From Lysobacter lycopersici (lineage in GTDB: Bacteria; Pseudomonadota; Gammaproteobacteria; Xanthomonadales; Xanthomonadaceae), in NCBI RefSeq assembly GCF_007556775.1, contig NZ_CP041742.1, forward strand, positions 1,240,001-1,304,000: DNA of 64,000 nt. The letters run 5' to 3'. Position 1 is the first letter of the stretch, and every line of letters starts with the position of its first letter. Of this stretch, positions 1 to 8,553 are shown one piece after another. Made by a program: the position numbers and the translations under genes. The notes under the pieces are model-generated. The model saw only the letters and a list, made by a program, of their open reading frames with translations, was not told where the DNA came from and ran no database searches.

Positions 1-58
1 GGCGCGCCGGCCTAGAATGGCCCCGAACCGCGTGGGGAACACGGTCCGACCATTCGCG

Positions 59-1468
59 ATGAAGGCACGCCTGCAAACCTCGCTCGGCCAGCAACTGGTG
101 CTCACGCCCCAGTTGCGCCAGAGCCTGCACCTGCTGCAGTTGTCGGCGCACGAACTCGAAGCCGAACTGGCCGAAGCGGTGGAATCCAACCCGCTGCTCG
201 ACTGGGCCGAACCCGCGCCGGTGGCGACCGAGGCCGCGCAAGCGGACGACGCCCCGCGCGATGACGCCCGCGACGCCGAGCCTTCCGCCGAATGGGAGCG
301 CAGCGAGGAATGGTCGGCACCCACCATGCGCGGCGGCGACAACGACGCCGACCAGGACGCCGCCGAGCGCGTGGCCGCGAGCGAAACCCTGCACGACTAC
401 CTGCAATGGCAGTTGCAGCTCTCGCAGTTGTCGCCGCGCCAGCTGCGCATCGGCGTCGCGCTGGTCGACGCCATCGACGACGACGGCTACCTGCGTGAAA
501 CGCCCGAAGCGATTTCCGCCGCACTGGCCCCGGACATCATTGCCGGCGGCGACGAAGTACTCGCGGTCCTGCGCCAGTTGCAACGGCTCGATCCGCCCGG
601 CGTGGGCGCGCGCGACCTCGGCGAATGCCTGTCGCTGCAGCTCGACGCCCTGCCCGCTTCGACCCCGGGACGCGAACTCGCGCTGCAGATCGCCGCCAGC
701 GCCATCGAGCGGCTACCCAAGGTCGGCCGCGACGGGCTCGCGCGCGAACTGCAGGTGCCGGCGGAAGACATCGACGAGGCGCTGCACCTGCTGCGTTCGC
801 TCGACCCGCGCCCCGGCGCGCGCCACGGCGACCTCGCCGTGGATACCTACGTCGTCCCCGACTGCATCATCCGCCGCCGCGCCGGCGTGTGGGAAGTCGC
901 GCTCGCCAACCAACCATGGTCCAGGCTCGGCATCCACCAGGGTTACGAACGCATGCTGCAGCATGCCGCTGGCGAAGACGCCAGCTACCTGCGCAGCCGC
1001 CTGCAGGAAGCGCGCTGGCTGCTCAAGAACCTGCAGGCGCGCGGCGACACCCTGCTCAAGGTCGTGCGCTGCGTGGTGCGCCAGCAATCGGGCTTCCTCG
1101 AATTCGGGCCGCAGGCGTTGCGTCCGCTGACCCTGCGCCTGGTCGCCGCGGAGATCGGCGTGCACGAATCCACCGTGTCGCGCGCGATCGCGCGCAAGTA
1201 CGCGCACACCCCGCGCGGCACCGTGCCGCTGCGTGCGTTCTTCGCCTCGGGCGTCGAGGCCGAAGGCGGCGGCGAAGCATCGAGCACCGCGATCCAGGCC
1301 ATGATCCGGCAACTGGTCTCCGCCGAAGATCCGCGCAAGCCGTTGTCCGACGCCCGCCTGGCGGAAATGCTCAAGGCCGGCGGCGTGCCGGTGGCGCGGC
1401 GCACCGTGGCAAAATACCGCGAGGCGCTGCGCATTCCTTCTTCCCACGATCGCGTGCGCCTGGCTTGA
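59..1468 (+). CDS. rpoN: RNA polymerase sigma-54 factor
   Basis: Sigma-54 directs RNA polymerase to -24/-12 promoters and needs AAA+ activators. The N-terminal region I is Gln/Leu-rich (QQLVLTPQLRQSLHLLQLS), followed by an acidic region II around residues 60-110, the core-binding and DNA-binding domains, and the RpoN box near the C-terminus (ARRTVAKYREAL). I chose the ATG at 59 because family members begin directly with this Gln-rich stretch; an in-frame ATG at 17 would add 14 residues that do not look conserved. Length about 469 residues, normal for the family. It heads the hpf-ptsN-hprK-rapZ cluster, the usual proteobacterial neighbourhood. Confidence 0.96.
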   Translation: MKARLQTSLGQQLVLTPQLRQSLHLLQLSAHELEAELAEAVESNPLLDWAEPAPVATEAAQADDAPRDDARDAEPSAEWERSEEWSAPTMRGGDNDADQDAAERVAASETLHDYLQWQLQLSQLSPRQLRIGVALVDAIDDDGYLRETPEAISAALAPDIIAGGDEVLAVLRQLQRLDPPGVGARDLGECLSLQLDALPASTPGRELALQIAASAIERLPKVGRDGLARELQVPAEDIDEALHLLRSLDPRPGARHGDLAVDTYVVPDCIIRRRAGVWEVALANQPWSRLGIHQGYERMLQHAAGEDASYLRSRLQEARWLLKNLQARGDTLLKVVRCVVRQQSGFLEFGPQALRPLTLRLVAAEIGVHESTVSRAIARKYAHTPRGTVPLRAFFASGVEAEGGGEASSTAIQAMIRQLVSAEDPRKPLSDARLAEMLKAGGVPVARRTVAKYREALRIPSSHDRVRLA

Positions 1469-1557
1469 GGCCTGCCCGGACGGCAACGAATTTTTCACCC
1501 ACGGCCGCGGCGCGAAGCGCCATGCTGTGGCCACCGAAAAGCAGCAGGAGGGAATGC

Positions 1558-1878
1558 ATGCGCATCGAAACCCACGGCCAGCAAATCGAAGTGACCCCGG
1601 CCCTGCGCGACTACGTCGAAACCAAGCTCGCGCGCCTTTCCCGCCATTTCGACCAACCGCTCGAAGTCCGCACCCAGCTCAGCCTCGACAAGCCCGACCA
1701 CAAGGCCGAGGCGACGGTGAACGTCTCCGGCCGCACCCTGCACGCCGATGCCAACGCGATCGACATGTACGCCGCCATCGACCGCCTCGCCGACAAGCTC
1801 GACCGCCTGCTGGTCAAGCACAAGGAAAAACTGGTCGACCAGCACCACGGCGCCGGCCAGCGCGGCGACGCCGGCTGA
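1558..1878 (+). CDS. hpf: ribosome hibernation promoting factor (short HPF/YhbH type)
   Basis: Binds the 30S subunit in stationary phase and promotes 100S ribosome dimers. The 106-residue protein shows the RaiA/HPF fold signature: start MRIETHGQQIEVTPALRDYVE, a KLARL helix, and the ADANAIDMYAAIDRLADKLDRLLVK-type C-terminal helix split across residues 65-90. It lacks the C-terminal dimerisation domain of long HPF. A clear Shine-Dalgarno run AGGAGGG lies 5-6 bases before the ATG. It follows rpoN and is 7 bp from ptsN, so all are probably co-transcribed. Confidence 0.95.
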   Translation: MRIETHGQQIEVTPALRDYVETKLARLSRHFDQPLEVRTQLSLDKPDHKAEATVNVSGRTLHADANAIDMYAAIDRLADKLDRLLVKHKEKLVDQHHGAGQRGDAG

Positions 1879-1885
1879 GCAGGGA

Positions 1886-2338
1886 ATGGCACTGGCGTCG
1901 TTGCTCGCCGTCGACCGCATCGCCTGCCTGGACGATGCCGGCGACCGCGACGAAGTCCTCGAAGCCGCCGCGCGCCTGATCGCCGCGGGCACCGATGTCG
2001 ACGGCGTGGCCGCGAGCCTGCGCCAGCGCGAGCGCATGGGCAGCACCGCGATCGGCGACGGCGTCGCCATCCCGCACGGCCGCAGCGCGGCATTCCCGCA
2101 GGCGCGCGCGGCGTTCCTGCGCCTGCGCCCGGCCGTGGCCTTCGGCGCCGCCGACGGCACACCGGTCGACCTGGTGTTCGCGATGGCGGTACCCGAGGGC
2201 ATGCAGCAGGAATACCTGCAATGGCTGTCGGAACTGGCCGAACGCTTCGCCGATCCGGCGTTCCGCGACACCCTGCGCGGCGCGGTCGACGCCCGCGCGC
2301 TGCATGCCGCGTTGCGCGACGCGGGCATGGCCCCGTGA
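1886..2338 (+). CDS. ptsN: nitrogen-regulatory PTS EIIA (EIIA-Ntr)
   Basis: A phosphocarrier of the nitrogen PTS that regulates K+ transport, carbon/nitrogen balance and sensor kinases rather than moving sugar. It is 150 residues long, a single PTS_EIIA type-2 domain. The phosphorylated histidine is His64 in the motif [12 protein letters not shown]. The next gene hprK starts inside its stop codon, giving translational coupling. The phosphate donor would be the HPr/EI encoded about 4 kb downstream. Confidence 0.95.
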   Translation: MALASLLAVDRIACLDDAGDRDEVLEAAARLIAAGTDVDGVAASLRQRERMGSTAIGDGVAIPHGRSAAFPQARAAFLRLRPAVAFGAADGTPVDLVFAMAVPEGMQQEYLQWLSELAERFADPAFRDTLRGAVDARALHAALRDAGMAP

Positions 2339-3291
2339 ACGCACGCATCAGCGCACGCGAACTGTTCGAACAGCTTGGCGAACGCCTGTCGCTGCGCTGG
2401 ATCGCCGGCGAACGCGGCGGCGAACGCGTGCTGGAGGCGGTCGAAACCGTCGCCCGGCGCCCATCGCTGGCCGGCTACCTCAATGCCATCTACCCGAACA
2501 AGGTGCAGATCCTCGGTACCGAGGAACTGGGCTGGATGGACACGCTCGATGCGCGCCAGCGCTGGGACACCATCCACAAGATCGTGCACCAGCGGCCGCT
2601 CGCGCTGGTGGTGAGCAAGGATCAGTCCTGCCCCGAGGACCTGCGCGTCGCCGCCGAGGAAACCGACACGCCGCTGTGGTCCTCGCCGCGCCGCGGGCAC
2701 GAACTGCTCAACCACCTGCAGTACCACCTCGCGCGCAAGCTCGCGCCGCGGGTGACGCTGCACGGCGTGTTCATGGAAATCTATTCGATCGGCGTGCTGA
2801 TCACCGGCGAGTCGGGCTCGGGCAAGAGCGAGCTCGCGCTGGAACTGGTCACGCGCGGGCATCGCCTGGTCGCCGACGACGCGCCCGAATTCACCCAGAT
2901 CGCGCCGGACGTGCTCGACGGCACCTGCCCGGAACTGCTGCAGGACCTGCTGGAACTGCGCGGCCTGGGCGTGCTCAACATCCGCCAGATGTTCGGCGAC
3001 ACCGCGGTGAAGCGGAACAAGTACCTGCGCCTGATCGTGCACCTCACCCGCCCGCACCTGGAACCGCAGCCCGGCGGCGGCGACGGCATGCAGCGCCTCA
3101 CCGGCGACCTCGGCGCGCGCCGCGTGCTCGACCTCGACGTGCCGATGATCACACTGCCGGTGATGCCCGGGCGCAACCTCGCGGTGCTGGCCGAAGCCGC
3201 GACGCGCATGCACCTGCTGCGCGCCAAGGGCGTGGATCCCTCGGCCGCGTTCATGGCGCGGCACAGCCATTTCCTCGAGCGTTCGGAATGA
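2335..3291 (+). CDS. hprK: HPr kinase/phosphorylase
   Basis: Phosphorylates and dephosphorylates HPr on Ser46. About 318 residues: an N-terminal HPrK_N domain and a C-terminal kinase domain with Walker A GESGSGKS at residues 158-165, followed by the family segments around LVADDAPEF and [15 protein letters not shown] used the GTG at 2335 because it overlaps the ptsN stop (GTGA) and the protein then begins [12 protein letters not shown] as in relatives; no better ATG exists. It overlaps rapZ by 4 bp (ATGA). Its target site is present in the HPr encoded at 6379. Confidence 0.95.
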   Translation: MNARISARELFEQLGERLSLRWIAGERGGERVLEAVETVARRPSLAGYLNAIYPNKVQILGTEELGWMDTLDARQRWDTIHKIVHQRPLALVVSKDQSCPEDLRVAAEETDTPLWSSPRRGHELLNHLQYHLARKLAPRVTLHGVFMEIYSIGVLITGESGSGKSELALELVTRGHRLVADDAPEFTQIAPDVLDGTCPELLQDLLELRGLGVLNIRQMFGDTAVKRNKYLRLIVHLTRPHLEPQPGGGDGMQRLTGDLGARRVLDLDVPMITLPVMPGRNLAVLAEAATRMHLLRAKGVDPSAAFMARHSHFLERSE

Positions 3292-4163
3292 ACCACGACG
3301 CCGCGCCGCAAATGGTGATCGTCAGCGGCATGTCCGGCTCGGGCAAGTCGGTGGTGCTCAATACGCTCGAGGACGTCGGCTTCTTCTGCGTCGACAACCT
3401 GCCCGCGGAACTGCTGCCGGATTTCGTGCGCAGCGTGGCCCGCGACGACGGCGCGCCGCGCAAGCTCGCGGTCGGCATCGACGTGCGCAACCGCCACAGC
3501 GACCTCGCCAACATCCCGGAATGGCTGTCGGAAGTCGGCAAGCTCGGCCTCGACCCGAAGCTGGTGTTCCTCGACGCCGGCGACGACGCGTTGCTCAAAC
3601 GCTATGCGGACACGCGGCGCCGGCATCCGCTGAGCCACCACGGCCTGCTGCTCGCCGACGCCATCGCGCTCGAGCGCCAGGTGCTGAAGCCGCTGCGCGC
3701 GCTCGCGGATTCGGTGATCGATACCACTTCGCTCAACGTGCACCAGTTGCGGCGGCAGGTGATCACCGAATTCGGCCTCGCCGACGACGGCTCGCCGTCG
3801 CTGCTGTTCGAATCCTTCGCCTACCGGCGCGGCGTGCCCGCGGACGCGGACTTCGTGTTCGATGCGCGCGTGCTGCCCAACCCGCACTGGAACCCGGAAC
3901 TGCGCCCGCTTTCGGGCCGCGACGCGCCGGTGCGCGAATTCCTCGATGCACAGGAAGACGTGGGTCGCTACGTCGAGCAGGTCTCGGGCTTCCTCGACGC
4001 GTGGCTGCCGCGCCTGCGCACCGACACGCGCAGCTACATCACCATCGCCTTCGGCTGCACCGGGGGCCGCCATCGTTCGGTGTACCTCGCCGAACGCCTG
4101 GCCGCGCATTTCCGCGACGGGGGCTGGGGCGACGTCGCCATCCACCACCGCGAGGTGGATTGA
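3288..4163 (+). CDS. rapZ: RNase adapter RapZ (nucleotide-binding YvcJ/YhbJ family)
   Basis: In enterobacteria RapZ binds the small RNA GlmZ and hands it to RNase E, controlling glucosamine-6-phosphate synthesis. The 291-residue protein has Walker A GMSGSGKS at residues 14-21, the family motif [11 protein letters not shown], and the C-terminal RNA-binding region with [18 protein letters not shown]. The start ATG overlaps the hprK stop. Whether a GlmZ-like sRNA exists in this lineage cannot be told from the window, so the molecular target is an inference. Confidence 0.93.
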   Translation: MNHDAAPQMVIVSGMSGSGKSVVLNTLEDVGFFCVDNLPAELLPDFVRSVARDDGAPRKLAVGIDVRNRHSDLANIPEWLSEVGKLGLDPKLVFLDAGDDALLKRYADTRRRHPLSHHGLLLADAIALERQVLKPLRALADSVIDTTSLNVHQLRRQVITEFGLADDGSPSLLFESFAYRRGVPADADFVFDARVLPNPHWNPELRPLSGRDAPVREFLDAQEDVGRYVEQVSGFLDAWLPRLRTDTRSYITIAFGCTGGRHRSVYLAERLAAHFRDGGWGDVAIHHREVD

Positions 4164-4348
4164 ACCACGATCCCGGTCGTCGCAACGCCGTCTCGATCGC
4201 ATGCGATGAGCCGCAACTGAACGCGATGCGCTCGAAAACCCCGGCCCCGCGCGCGAATTACGTTTTGTTTCCCTCGTGCTAGCGGACTGTTTCCATGGCG
4301 GCGCTAGGGTCGTTGCGTGCCGACGAGGGCACGCCACGGGAACTCCCG

Positions 4349-4696
4349 ATGAAAACCAACACCAACCTGCTGGCATTGCCGGCCGCGTTCGCGATCGCTG
4401 CGTGCGCAGTCCCGGCCCTGGCGCAGGACGCATCGCCCATGCAACCGCAAACACCGCAACCGACGACATCCACCATGACGCAATCGCAGGCGGGCTTCGC
4501 CCGTCTCGATGCCGACCATGACGCCGCGATCAGCAAATCCGAAGCGGCCGCGGATGCGGGCTTGAACGCCGCGTTCGACGGCATCGACGCGGACGGGAAC
4601 GGCAGCCTCGACCAGGCCGAATACGACAAGTACGCGCAAGCCTCGCAACAGGGAACCAACGACGACGGCAATCCCACGCAGCCGGGCTCGGATTGA
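4349..4696 (+). CDS. exported EF-hand domain protein
   Basis: A 115-residue protein with a clear signal peptide (MKTNTNLLALPAAF... cleavage after ALA before QD) and two EF-hand-like calcium loops, DADHDAAISKSE and DADGNGSLDQAEY. Between signal and EF-hands is a short Pro/Thr/Gln linker. A calcium-binding periplasmic or secreted role is inferred from the loops only. I chose the ATG at 4349, directly before the signal peptide; an upstream in-frame ATG at 4295 would place 18 unrelated residues first. Calmodulin-like exported proteins of this size are common in xanthomonads. Confidence 0.82.
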   Translation: MKTNTNLLALPAAFAIAACAVPALAQDASPMQPQTPQPTTSTMTQSQAGFARLDADHDAAISKSEAAADAGLNAAFDGIDADGNGSLDQAEYDKYAQASQQGTNDDGNPTQPGSD

Positions 4697-4752
4697 TCGA
4701 CCGCGCTTCGTTCCCATCCATTCCAGCATCCGCAACTCCGGAGGTTTCCCCC

Positions 4753-5133
4753 ATGAACGCCTTGCCTGAACGCAACACCCATGCCCCGCGCCTGCTCGCG
4801 TTGGGAATCGCCATCGCGATCGCATCGCTGGCGGGCTGCAACAAGCCCGCGGCCGACAGCAACATGCCGCCGGTCGCCAGCGACGATTCGTCTTCGGTCG
4901 CGCCGGCCGAACAACCGGCGACGCCGACGCCGGCGCCCGAACAAGCGACCGCAGGCGACGCCAGTTCGTCGTCGACCGCCGGCGATGCGGCGGGGATCAG
5001 CAACGAAGCGCCGCCGCCGGACGAAAGTTCGACGGTACCGGAGGACGCGCAGCCGCAGTCCGATCCGCAATCGACGCAGGATGCGAATACGCCGAACCCG
5101 CCGCCCGACGACGGTAACGGCTACGGCGGCTGA
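4753..5133 (+). CDS. small low-complexity lipoprotein
   Basis: A 126-residue predicted lipoprotein: a hydrophobic signal ending in the lipobox SLAGC (Cys about residue 29), then a disordered tail rich in Pro, Ala, Ser, Asp and Glu with no recognisable domain and a Gly/Tyr-ending C-terminus (NGYGG). A good Shine-Dalgarno (GGAGGT) precedes the ATG, and a strong intrinsic terminator follows at 5159-5188. Function unknown; a surface or periplasmic spacer-like lipoprotein is the most that can be said. It follows the EF-hand gene by 56 bp and may share its transcript. Confidence 0.72.
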   Translation: MNALPERNTHAPRLLALGIAIAIASLAGCNKPAADSNMPPVASDDSSSVAPAEQPATPTPAPEQATAGDASSSSTAGDAAGISNEAPPPDESSTVPEDAQPQSDPQSTQDANTPNPPPDDGNGYGG

Positions 5134-5158
5134 GTCGGGGATACGCAAACGTCGCAGG

Positions 5159-5188
5159 GCAACGACCCTTCGGGGTCGTTGCTTTTTT
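5159..5188 (+). terminator. Rho-independent terminator
   Basis: A perfect 10-bp stem GCAACGACCC / GGGTCGTTGC with a TTCG tetraloop, followed by six T. It lies 26 bp after the lipoprotein stop codon and ends that transcript. Confidence 0.93.
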
Positions 5189-5307
5189 CATTGCGGACAT
5201 GGACGGCAGATGCAGCCCGACGCTGGTTCAGCTGCCGACGTCTTACTGCGAACCGGCCGACCGGATCTAGTCCGGACCTTATCCCAAGGAAACTTCGTGC
5301 TCCGCAG

Positions 5308-5868
5308 TCAGAACCCGATATCTTCCTCGGCCCCTAAAGTACCCAGCAATATCGACACGCCGGGCGGAAGTGAACAGGTGACCGAGAAGGCACCGGAAGT
5401 CGGGATGTTGGTTGACCCGCCAAATTCCACGGGAAACCAATCCGTCTCATCATAAGCGGTGATTTCAGGATCGACTGTCACTGTTTTTGTGGCGTAATAC
5501 ATCGGCGCGTACCTGTTACCCGACGGCCAGGAGTTCACGGCGGTGCAGGAAAAACTATGCACCAAGCCATCAATCGAGCCGAAAATCACGCCGTAGTAGG
5601 TCGGATCCCAGGATTGTGCGGATGCCCCAAAAGACGCCTGTCCAGGAGCCGAGTCGAACGAGCAGATCACGAAAGAACTCGTAGTACCTTCGTTGCGAAA
5701 TCCCGTCGACTTCGGCCGGACTTTCGTGTTGTTGGTTGGAATACTCAGGGTGCACAGATTCGCACCTGGATATGTCGGAGAACGATCGAGAGATACCGCC
5801 TGTGTCGGCGGCGGAAGCATCATCGACGCAACCACCGCGAACATTCCCGCAAATCGCATATGGTTCAT
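5308..5868 (-). CDS. secreted four-cysteine family protein, paralogue A
   Basis: A 186-residue exported protein of unknown function; signal peptide MNHMRFAGMFAVVASMML... ending near TQA. It is a distant paralogue of the three tandem genes at 16823-18697: all share C-x-LS-x-P, the block KxTGFRNEGTT followed by FVIC, a CTAVN-like element and a C-terminal FSVTCSLP-like element. Four conserved cysteines suggest two disulfides in a beta-rich periplasmic or secreted domain (inference). A G-run precedes the start, as in paralogues C and D; the second Met (5859) is an alternative start. I do not recognise a named Pfam family. It is transcribed opposite to its neighbours. Confidence 0.75.
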   Translation of the reverse strand: MNHMRFAGMFAVVASMMLPPPTQAVSLDRSPTYPGANLCTLSIPTNNTKVRPKSTGFRNEGTTSSFVICSFDSAPGQASFGASAQSWDPTYYGVIFGSIDGLVHSFSCTAVNSWPSGNRYAPMYYATKTVTVDPEITAYDETDWFPVEFGGSTNIPTSGAFSVTCSLPPGVSILLGTLGAEEDIGF

Positions 5869-5977
5869 TGAAATGCCCCCGGGCTGGCGATCCGATAATC
5901 ATGGCATCGGGGCGGAAATGGCGCCACCGGCGGCTCGTTACTTCCGGCGCGTCATCGGCCTCTGTTAACTTGGCGCC

Positions 5978-6370
5978 ATGGCCGTCGGCATCCTGCTCGT
6001 CACCCATGAAGGCATCGGCAGCGCGATCCTCGCGGTGGCGACGCGGCTGCTGCGCCAGTTGCCGCTGAAGGTCGAGGCGTTCGAACTCGGCTTCGACGCC
6101 GACCCGGACACCGAGCTGCCGCGCGCCAGCGCCGCGCTGCGGCGGGTGGACGGCGGCGATGGCGTGCTGCTGCTCACCGACCTATTCGGCGCCTCGCCCG
6201 GCAACCTCGCGGCGAAGGTCGCGCGGCTGGGCACGCCGGTGCGGCGGGTATCGGGGTTGAACCTGCCGATGCTGCTGCGGGTGATGAATTATTCCGAACT
6301 GCCGCTGGACGAACTGCCCGCGATCGCCGCGGCCGGCGCGCGCAACGGCGTGATCCACGACGACGGCTGA
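5978..6370 (+). CDS. PTS EIIA component, mannose/fructose family (ManX-like)
   Basis: A 130-residue EIIA-Man domain standing alone. The phosphohistidine is His10 in VGILLVTHEGIG, as in E. coli ManX. The motif LLLTDLFGASPGNLA is typical of the fold. No EIIB, EIIC or EIID is encoded nearby, so it probably serves as a regulatory phosphate acceptor with HPr and EI (inference from context). It is 8 bp upstream of ptsH and likely forms one operon with ptsH and ptsI. Confidence 0.92.
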   Translation: MAVGILLVTHEGIGSAILAVATRLLRQLPLKVEAFELGFDADPDTELPRASAALRRVDGGDGVLLLTDLFGASPGNLAAKVARLGTPVRRVSGLNLPMLLRVMNYSELPLDELPAIAAAGARNGVIHDDG

Positions 6371-6378
6371 GGGCCGAG

Positions 6379-6648
6379 ATGATCGAACGCGAACTCCCCG
6401 TCGTGAACCGCCTCGGCCTGCACGCGCGCGCCACCGCCAAGCTCGTGCAACTGCTGTCCGGCTATCGCTGCAACGCGACGCTGTCCGCACGCGGCCGCGA
6501 GGTGAACGCCAAGAGCATCATGGGCGTGATGCTGCTCGCCGCGGGACAGGGTTCGAGCGTGCTGTTGCGCGTGGATGGCGACGACGAAGCCGCGGCCGCG
6601 GACGCGGTCGCCGGGCTGTTCGCGCGCCGTTTCGACGAGGCCGACTGA
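6379..6648 (+). CDS. ptsH: phosphocarrier protein HPr
   Basis: An 89-residue HPr. His15 in NRLGLHARAT receives phosphate from enzyme I, and Ser46 in NAKSIMGVM is the regulatory site for HPr kinase, which is encoded 3 kb upstream. Having both residues means the HprK-HPr switch is intact. The ptsI ATG overlaps the stop codon (TGATG), indicating coupled translation. Confidence 0.97.
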   Translation: MIERELPVVNRLGLHARATAKLVQLLSGYRCNATLSARGREVNAKSIMGVMLLAAGQGSSVLLRVDGDDEAAAADAVAGLFARRFDEAD

Positions 6649-8369
6649 TGCGCAAGGACCTGTCCGCGCACGGGGCCTCGCGCGGTTGCGCGCTGGGCCG
6701 GGCACGGGTCCGGTTGCCGCACGTGCTGGAGGTGCGCGAGGAACGCATCGACGACGTCGACGGCGAGCTCGCAAGGCTGCACGCGGCGATCGACGTGGTG
6801 CGCGAGGAAATGCGGACCCTGCGCGCGCGCCTGCACGGTGCGCTGGCGCACGAGGTCGGCGAATTCCTCGACCTGCATGCGTTGCTGCTCGACGACCCGG
6901 AACTGCTGCAAGGCCTCGATGGCCTGATCCGCAGTGGGCGCTATTCGGCCGACTACGCCCTGCGCCTGCAGCGCGACCGCATCGCCGCGGTATTCGCCGG
7001 CATGGACGACCCCTACCTGCGCAGCCGCGTCGACGACATCGACCAGGTGATCGGCCGCGTGCACGCCGCGCTGCACCGGCGCGAGGCCGAACTGCAGGGC
7101 GTGGCCGGCGAGATCCTCGTCACCGACAACGTCGCCCCGGCCGAACTCGCGCAACTGCAGTCGCGCGGGGTGATGGCGGTGGTGACCAGCGGCGGCAGCG
7201 CGCTGTCGCACAGCGCGATCATGGCGCGCAGCCTGCACCTGCCGCTCGTCGTGGGCGCCGCGGAGGCATTGCAGAACATCAACGACGGCGACGTACTGGT
7301 GGTCGACGGCGGCAGCGGCCTGCTCATCCGCGAACCCGACGCCGCCGACCTGCGCGACCACCGCGCCCGCGTGCGCGAACAGGCGCGCGAGCGCAAGCAG
7401 TTGCATCGCCTGCGGCGCGAACCATCGCGCACCCGCGACGGCGCCGACATCAAGTTGTGGGCGAACGCGGAATCGCTGGAGGACGTGGCCGAGGCGCATG
7501 CGCTGGGCGCGGCCGGCGTCGGCCTGTACCGCACCGAATTCCTGTTCCTGCAGCGCAACGAAGTGCCGGACGAGGAGGAGCAGTTCCGCGCCTACCGCGA
7601 CCTGGTGCTCGGCATGACCGGGCGCACCGTCACCATCCGCACCCTCGACCTCGGCGCGGACAAGGCCGACCGTACCGGGCTGGCCCTGCGCGGCGAGGAG
7701 AACCCCGCGCTCGGCCTGCGCGGCATCCGCCTGTCGCTGGCGCGCGAGGCGCTGTTCGAAACGCAACTGCGTGCCATCGCGCGCGCATCCGGCTACGGCC
7801 CGGTACGCGTGCTGCTGCCGATGATCAGCAGTCGCGAGGAAGTGCTGGCCGTGCGCAAGCTGCTGCTGCGCGTAGCCCGCGACCTGCGCAGCCAGGGCCA
7901 CGAGATCGCCGACGCAATCCCGCTCGGCGCGATGATCGAGGTCCCTGCTGCGGCGATCGCGCTGCCCGGCTTCATCGGCGCGATCGATTTCCTGTCGGTC
8001 GGCACCAACGACCTCGTGCAATACCTGCTCGCCGCGGATCGCAACAACGAGGCGCTCGGCGAGTTGTATTCGCCCCTGCACCCGGCCTTGTTGCGACTGC
8101 TGTACACGGTGATCCGCACCGCGCGCGTGCGCGGCAAGCCCGCCGCGGTCTGCGGCGAGATGGCCGGCGACGCCGCGCTGGCGCCGCTGCTGCTCGCGCT
8201 GGGGCTGGAGGAATTCAGCCTGCATCCGGCGACCCTGCTCGAGGTGCGCCAGGCGATCCGCGACAGCGACCTCGCCCAACTGCGCGCCCGCGCCGCCTCG
8301 CTGTTGCGCGCGCGCGACCGCAAGGGCATCGAGGCCTGGGTTGCGGCGAACGTCGCAGCGAACCCGTAG
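6648..8369 (+). CDS. ptsI: PTS enzyme I (phosphoenolpyruvate-protein phosphotransferase)
   Basis: Transfers phosphate from PEP to HPr. The 573-residue protein has the N-terminal HPr-binding/phosphohistidine domain with active His188 (GGSALSHSAIMAR) and the C-terminal PEP-binding TIM barrel with Cys502 (AVCGEMAGD), both at almost the same numbers as E. coli EI. It has no N-terminal GAF domain, so it is classical PtsI rather than PtsP. The TAG stop codon is formed by the GTAG end of a palindromic repeat (8366-8442). Confidence 0.95.
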   Translation: MRKDLSAHGASRGCALGRARVRLPHVLEVREERIDDVDGELARLHAAIDVVREEMRTLRARLHGALAHEVGEFLDLHALLLDDPELLQGLDGLIRSGRYSADYALRLQRDRIAAVFAGMDDPYLRSRVDDIDQVIGRVHAALHRREAELQGVAGEILVTDNVAPAELAQLQSRGVMAVVTSGGSALSHSAIMARSLHLPLVVGAAEALQNINDGDVLVVDGGSGLLIREPDAADLRDHRARVREQARERKQLHRLRREPSRTRDGADIKLWANAESLEDVAEAHALGAAGVGLYRTEFLFLQRNEVPDEEEQFRAYRDLVLGMTGRTVTIRTLDLGADKADRTGLALRGEENPALGLRGIRLSLAREALFETQLRAIARASGYGPVRVLLPMISSREEVLAVRKLLLRVARDLRSQGHEIADAIPLGAMIEVPAAAIALPGFIGAIDFLSVGTNDLVQYLLAADRNNEALGELYSPLHPALLRLLYTVIRTARVRGKPAAVCGEMAGDAALAPLLLALGLEEFSLHPATLLEVRQAIRDSDLAQLRARAASLLRARDRKGIEAWVAANVAANP

Positions 8370-8442
8370 GAGCGCACCGAGGCCACAGGCCGAGGGGCGC
8401 GACACATACGCGATTGGTCGCGCCCCTGCGGTGCGCTCCTAC
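8366..8442. repeat. GTAG-ended palindromic intergenic repeat (REP-like)
   Basis: Outer inverted arms GTAGGAGCGCACC (8366-8378) and GGTGCGCTCCTAC (8430-8442), with an inner GGGGCGCGAC / GTCGCGCCCC-type stem. The left GTAG supplies the ptsI stop codon TAG. The GTAG termini resemble the SMAG/REP elements described in Stenotrophomonas; assignment to that family is from memory. Confidence 0.8.
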
Positions 8443-8553
8443 AACATGCGGGGTGTCCTTCCCGCGCCCCGCAGGCGATAATGACCGCATGAACGCCTGA
8501 TGCTGTCGCGCCCTCGTGGTGCGGCGACGACCACCGTCCTTCGGAAGCCCGCC

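Noticed and set aside
4164-4348. Possible gene between rapZ and the EF-hand gene
   Set aside because: Only shadow frames with no ribosome site or domain.
6462-8405. 647-codon open frame on the minus strand across ptsH-ptsI
   Set aside because: Amino acid composition is the Arg/Ala/Gln/His-rich type produced by antisense of GC-rich genes; it mirrors clear ptsH/ptsI coding sequence.
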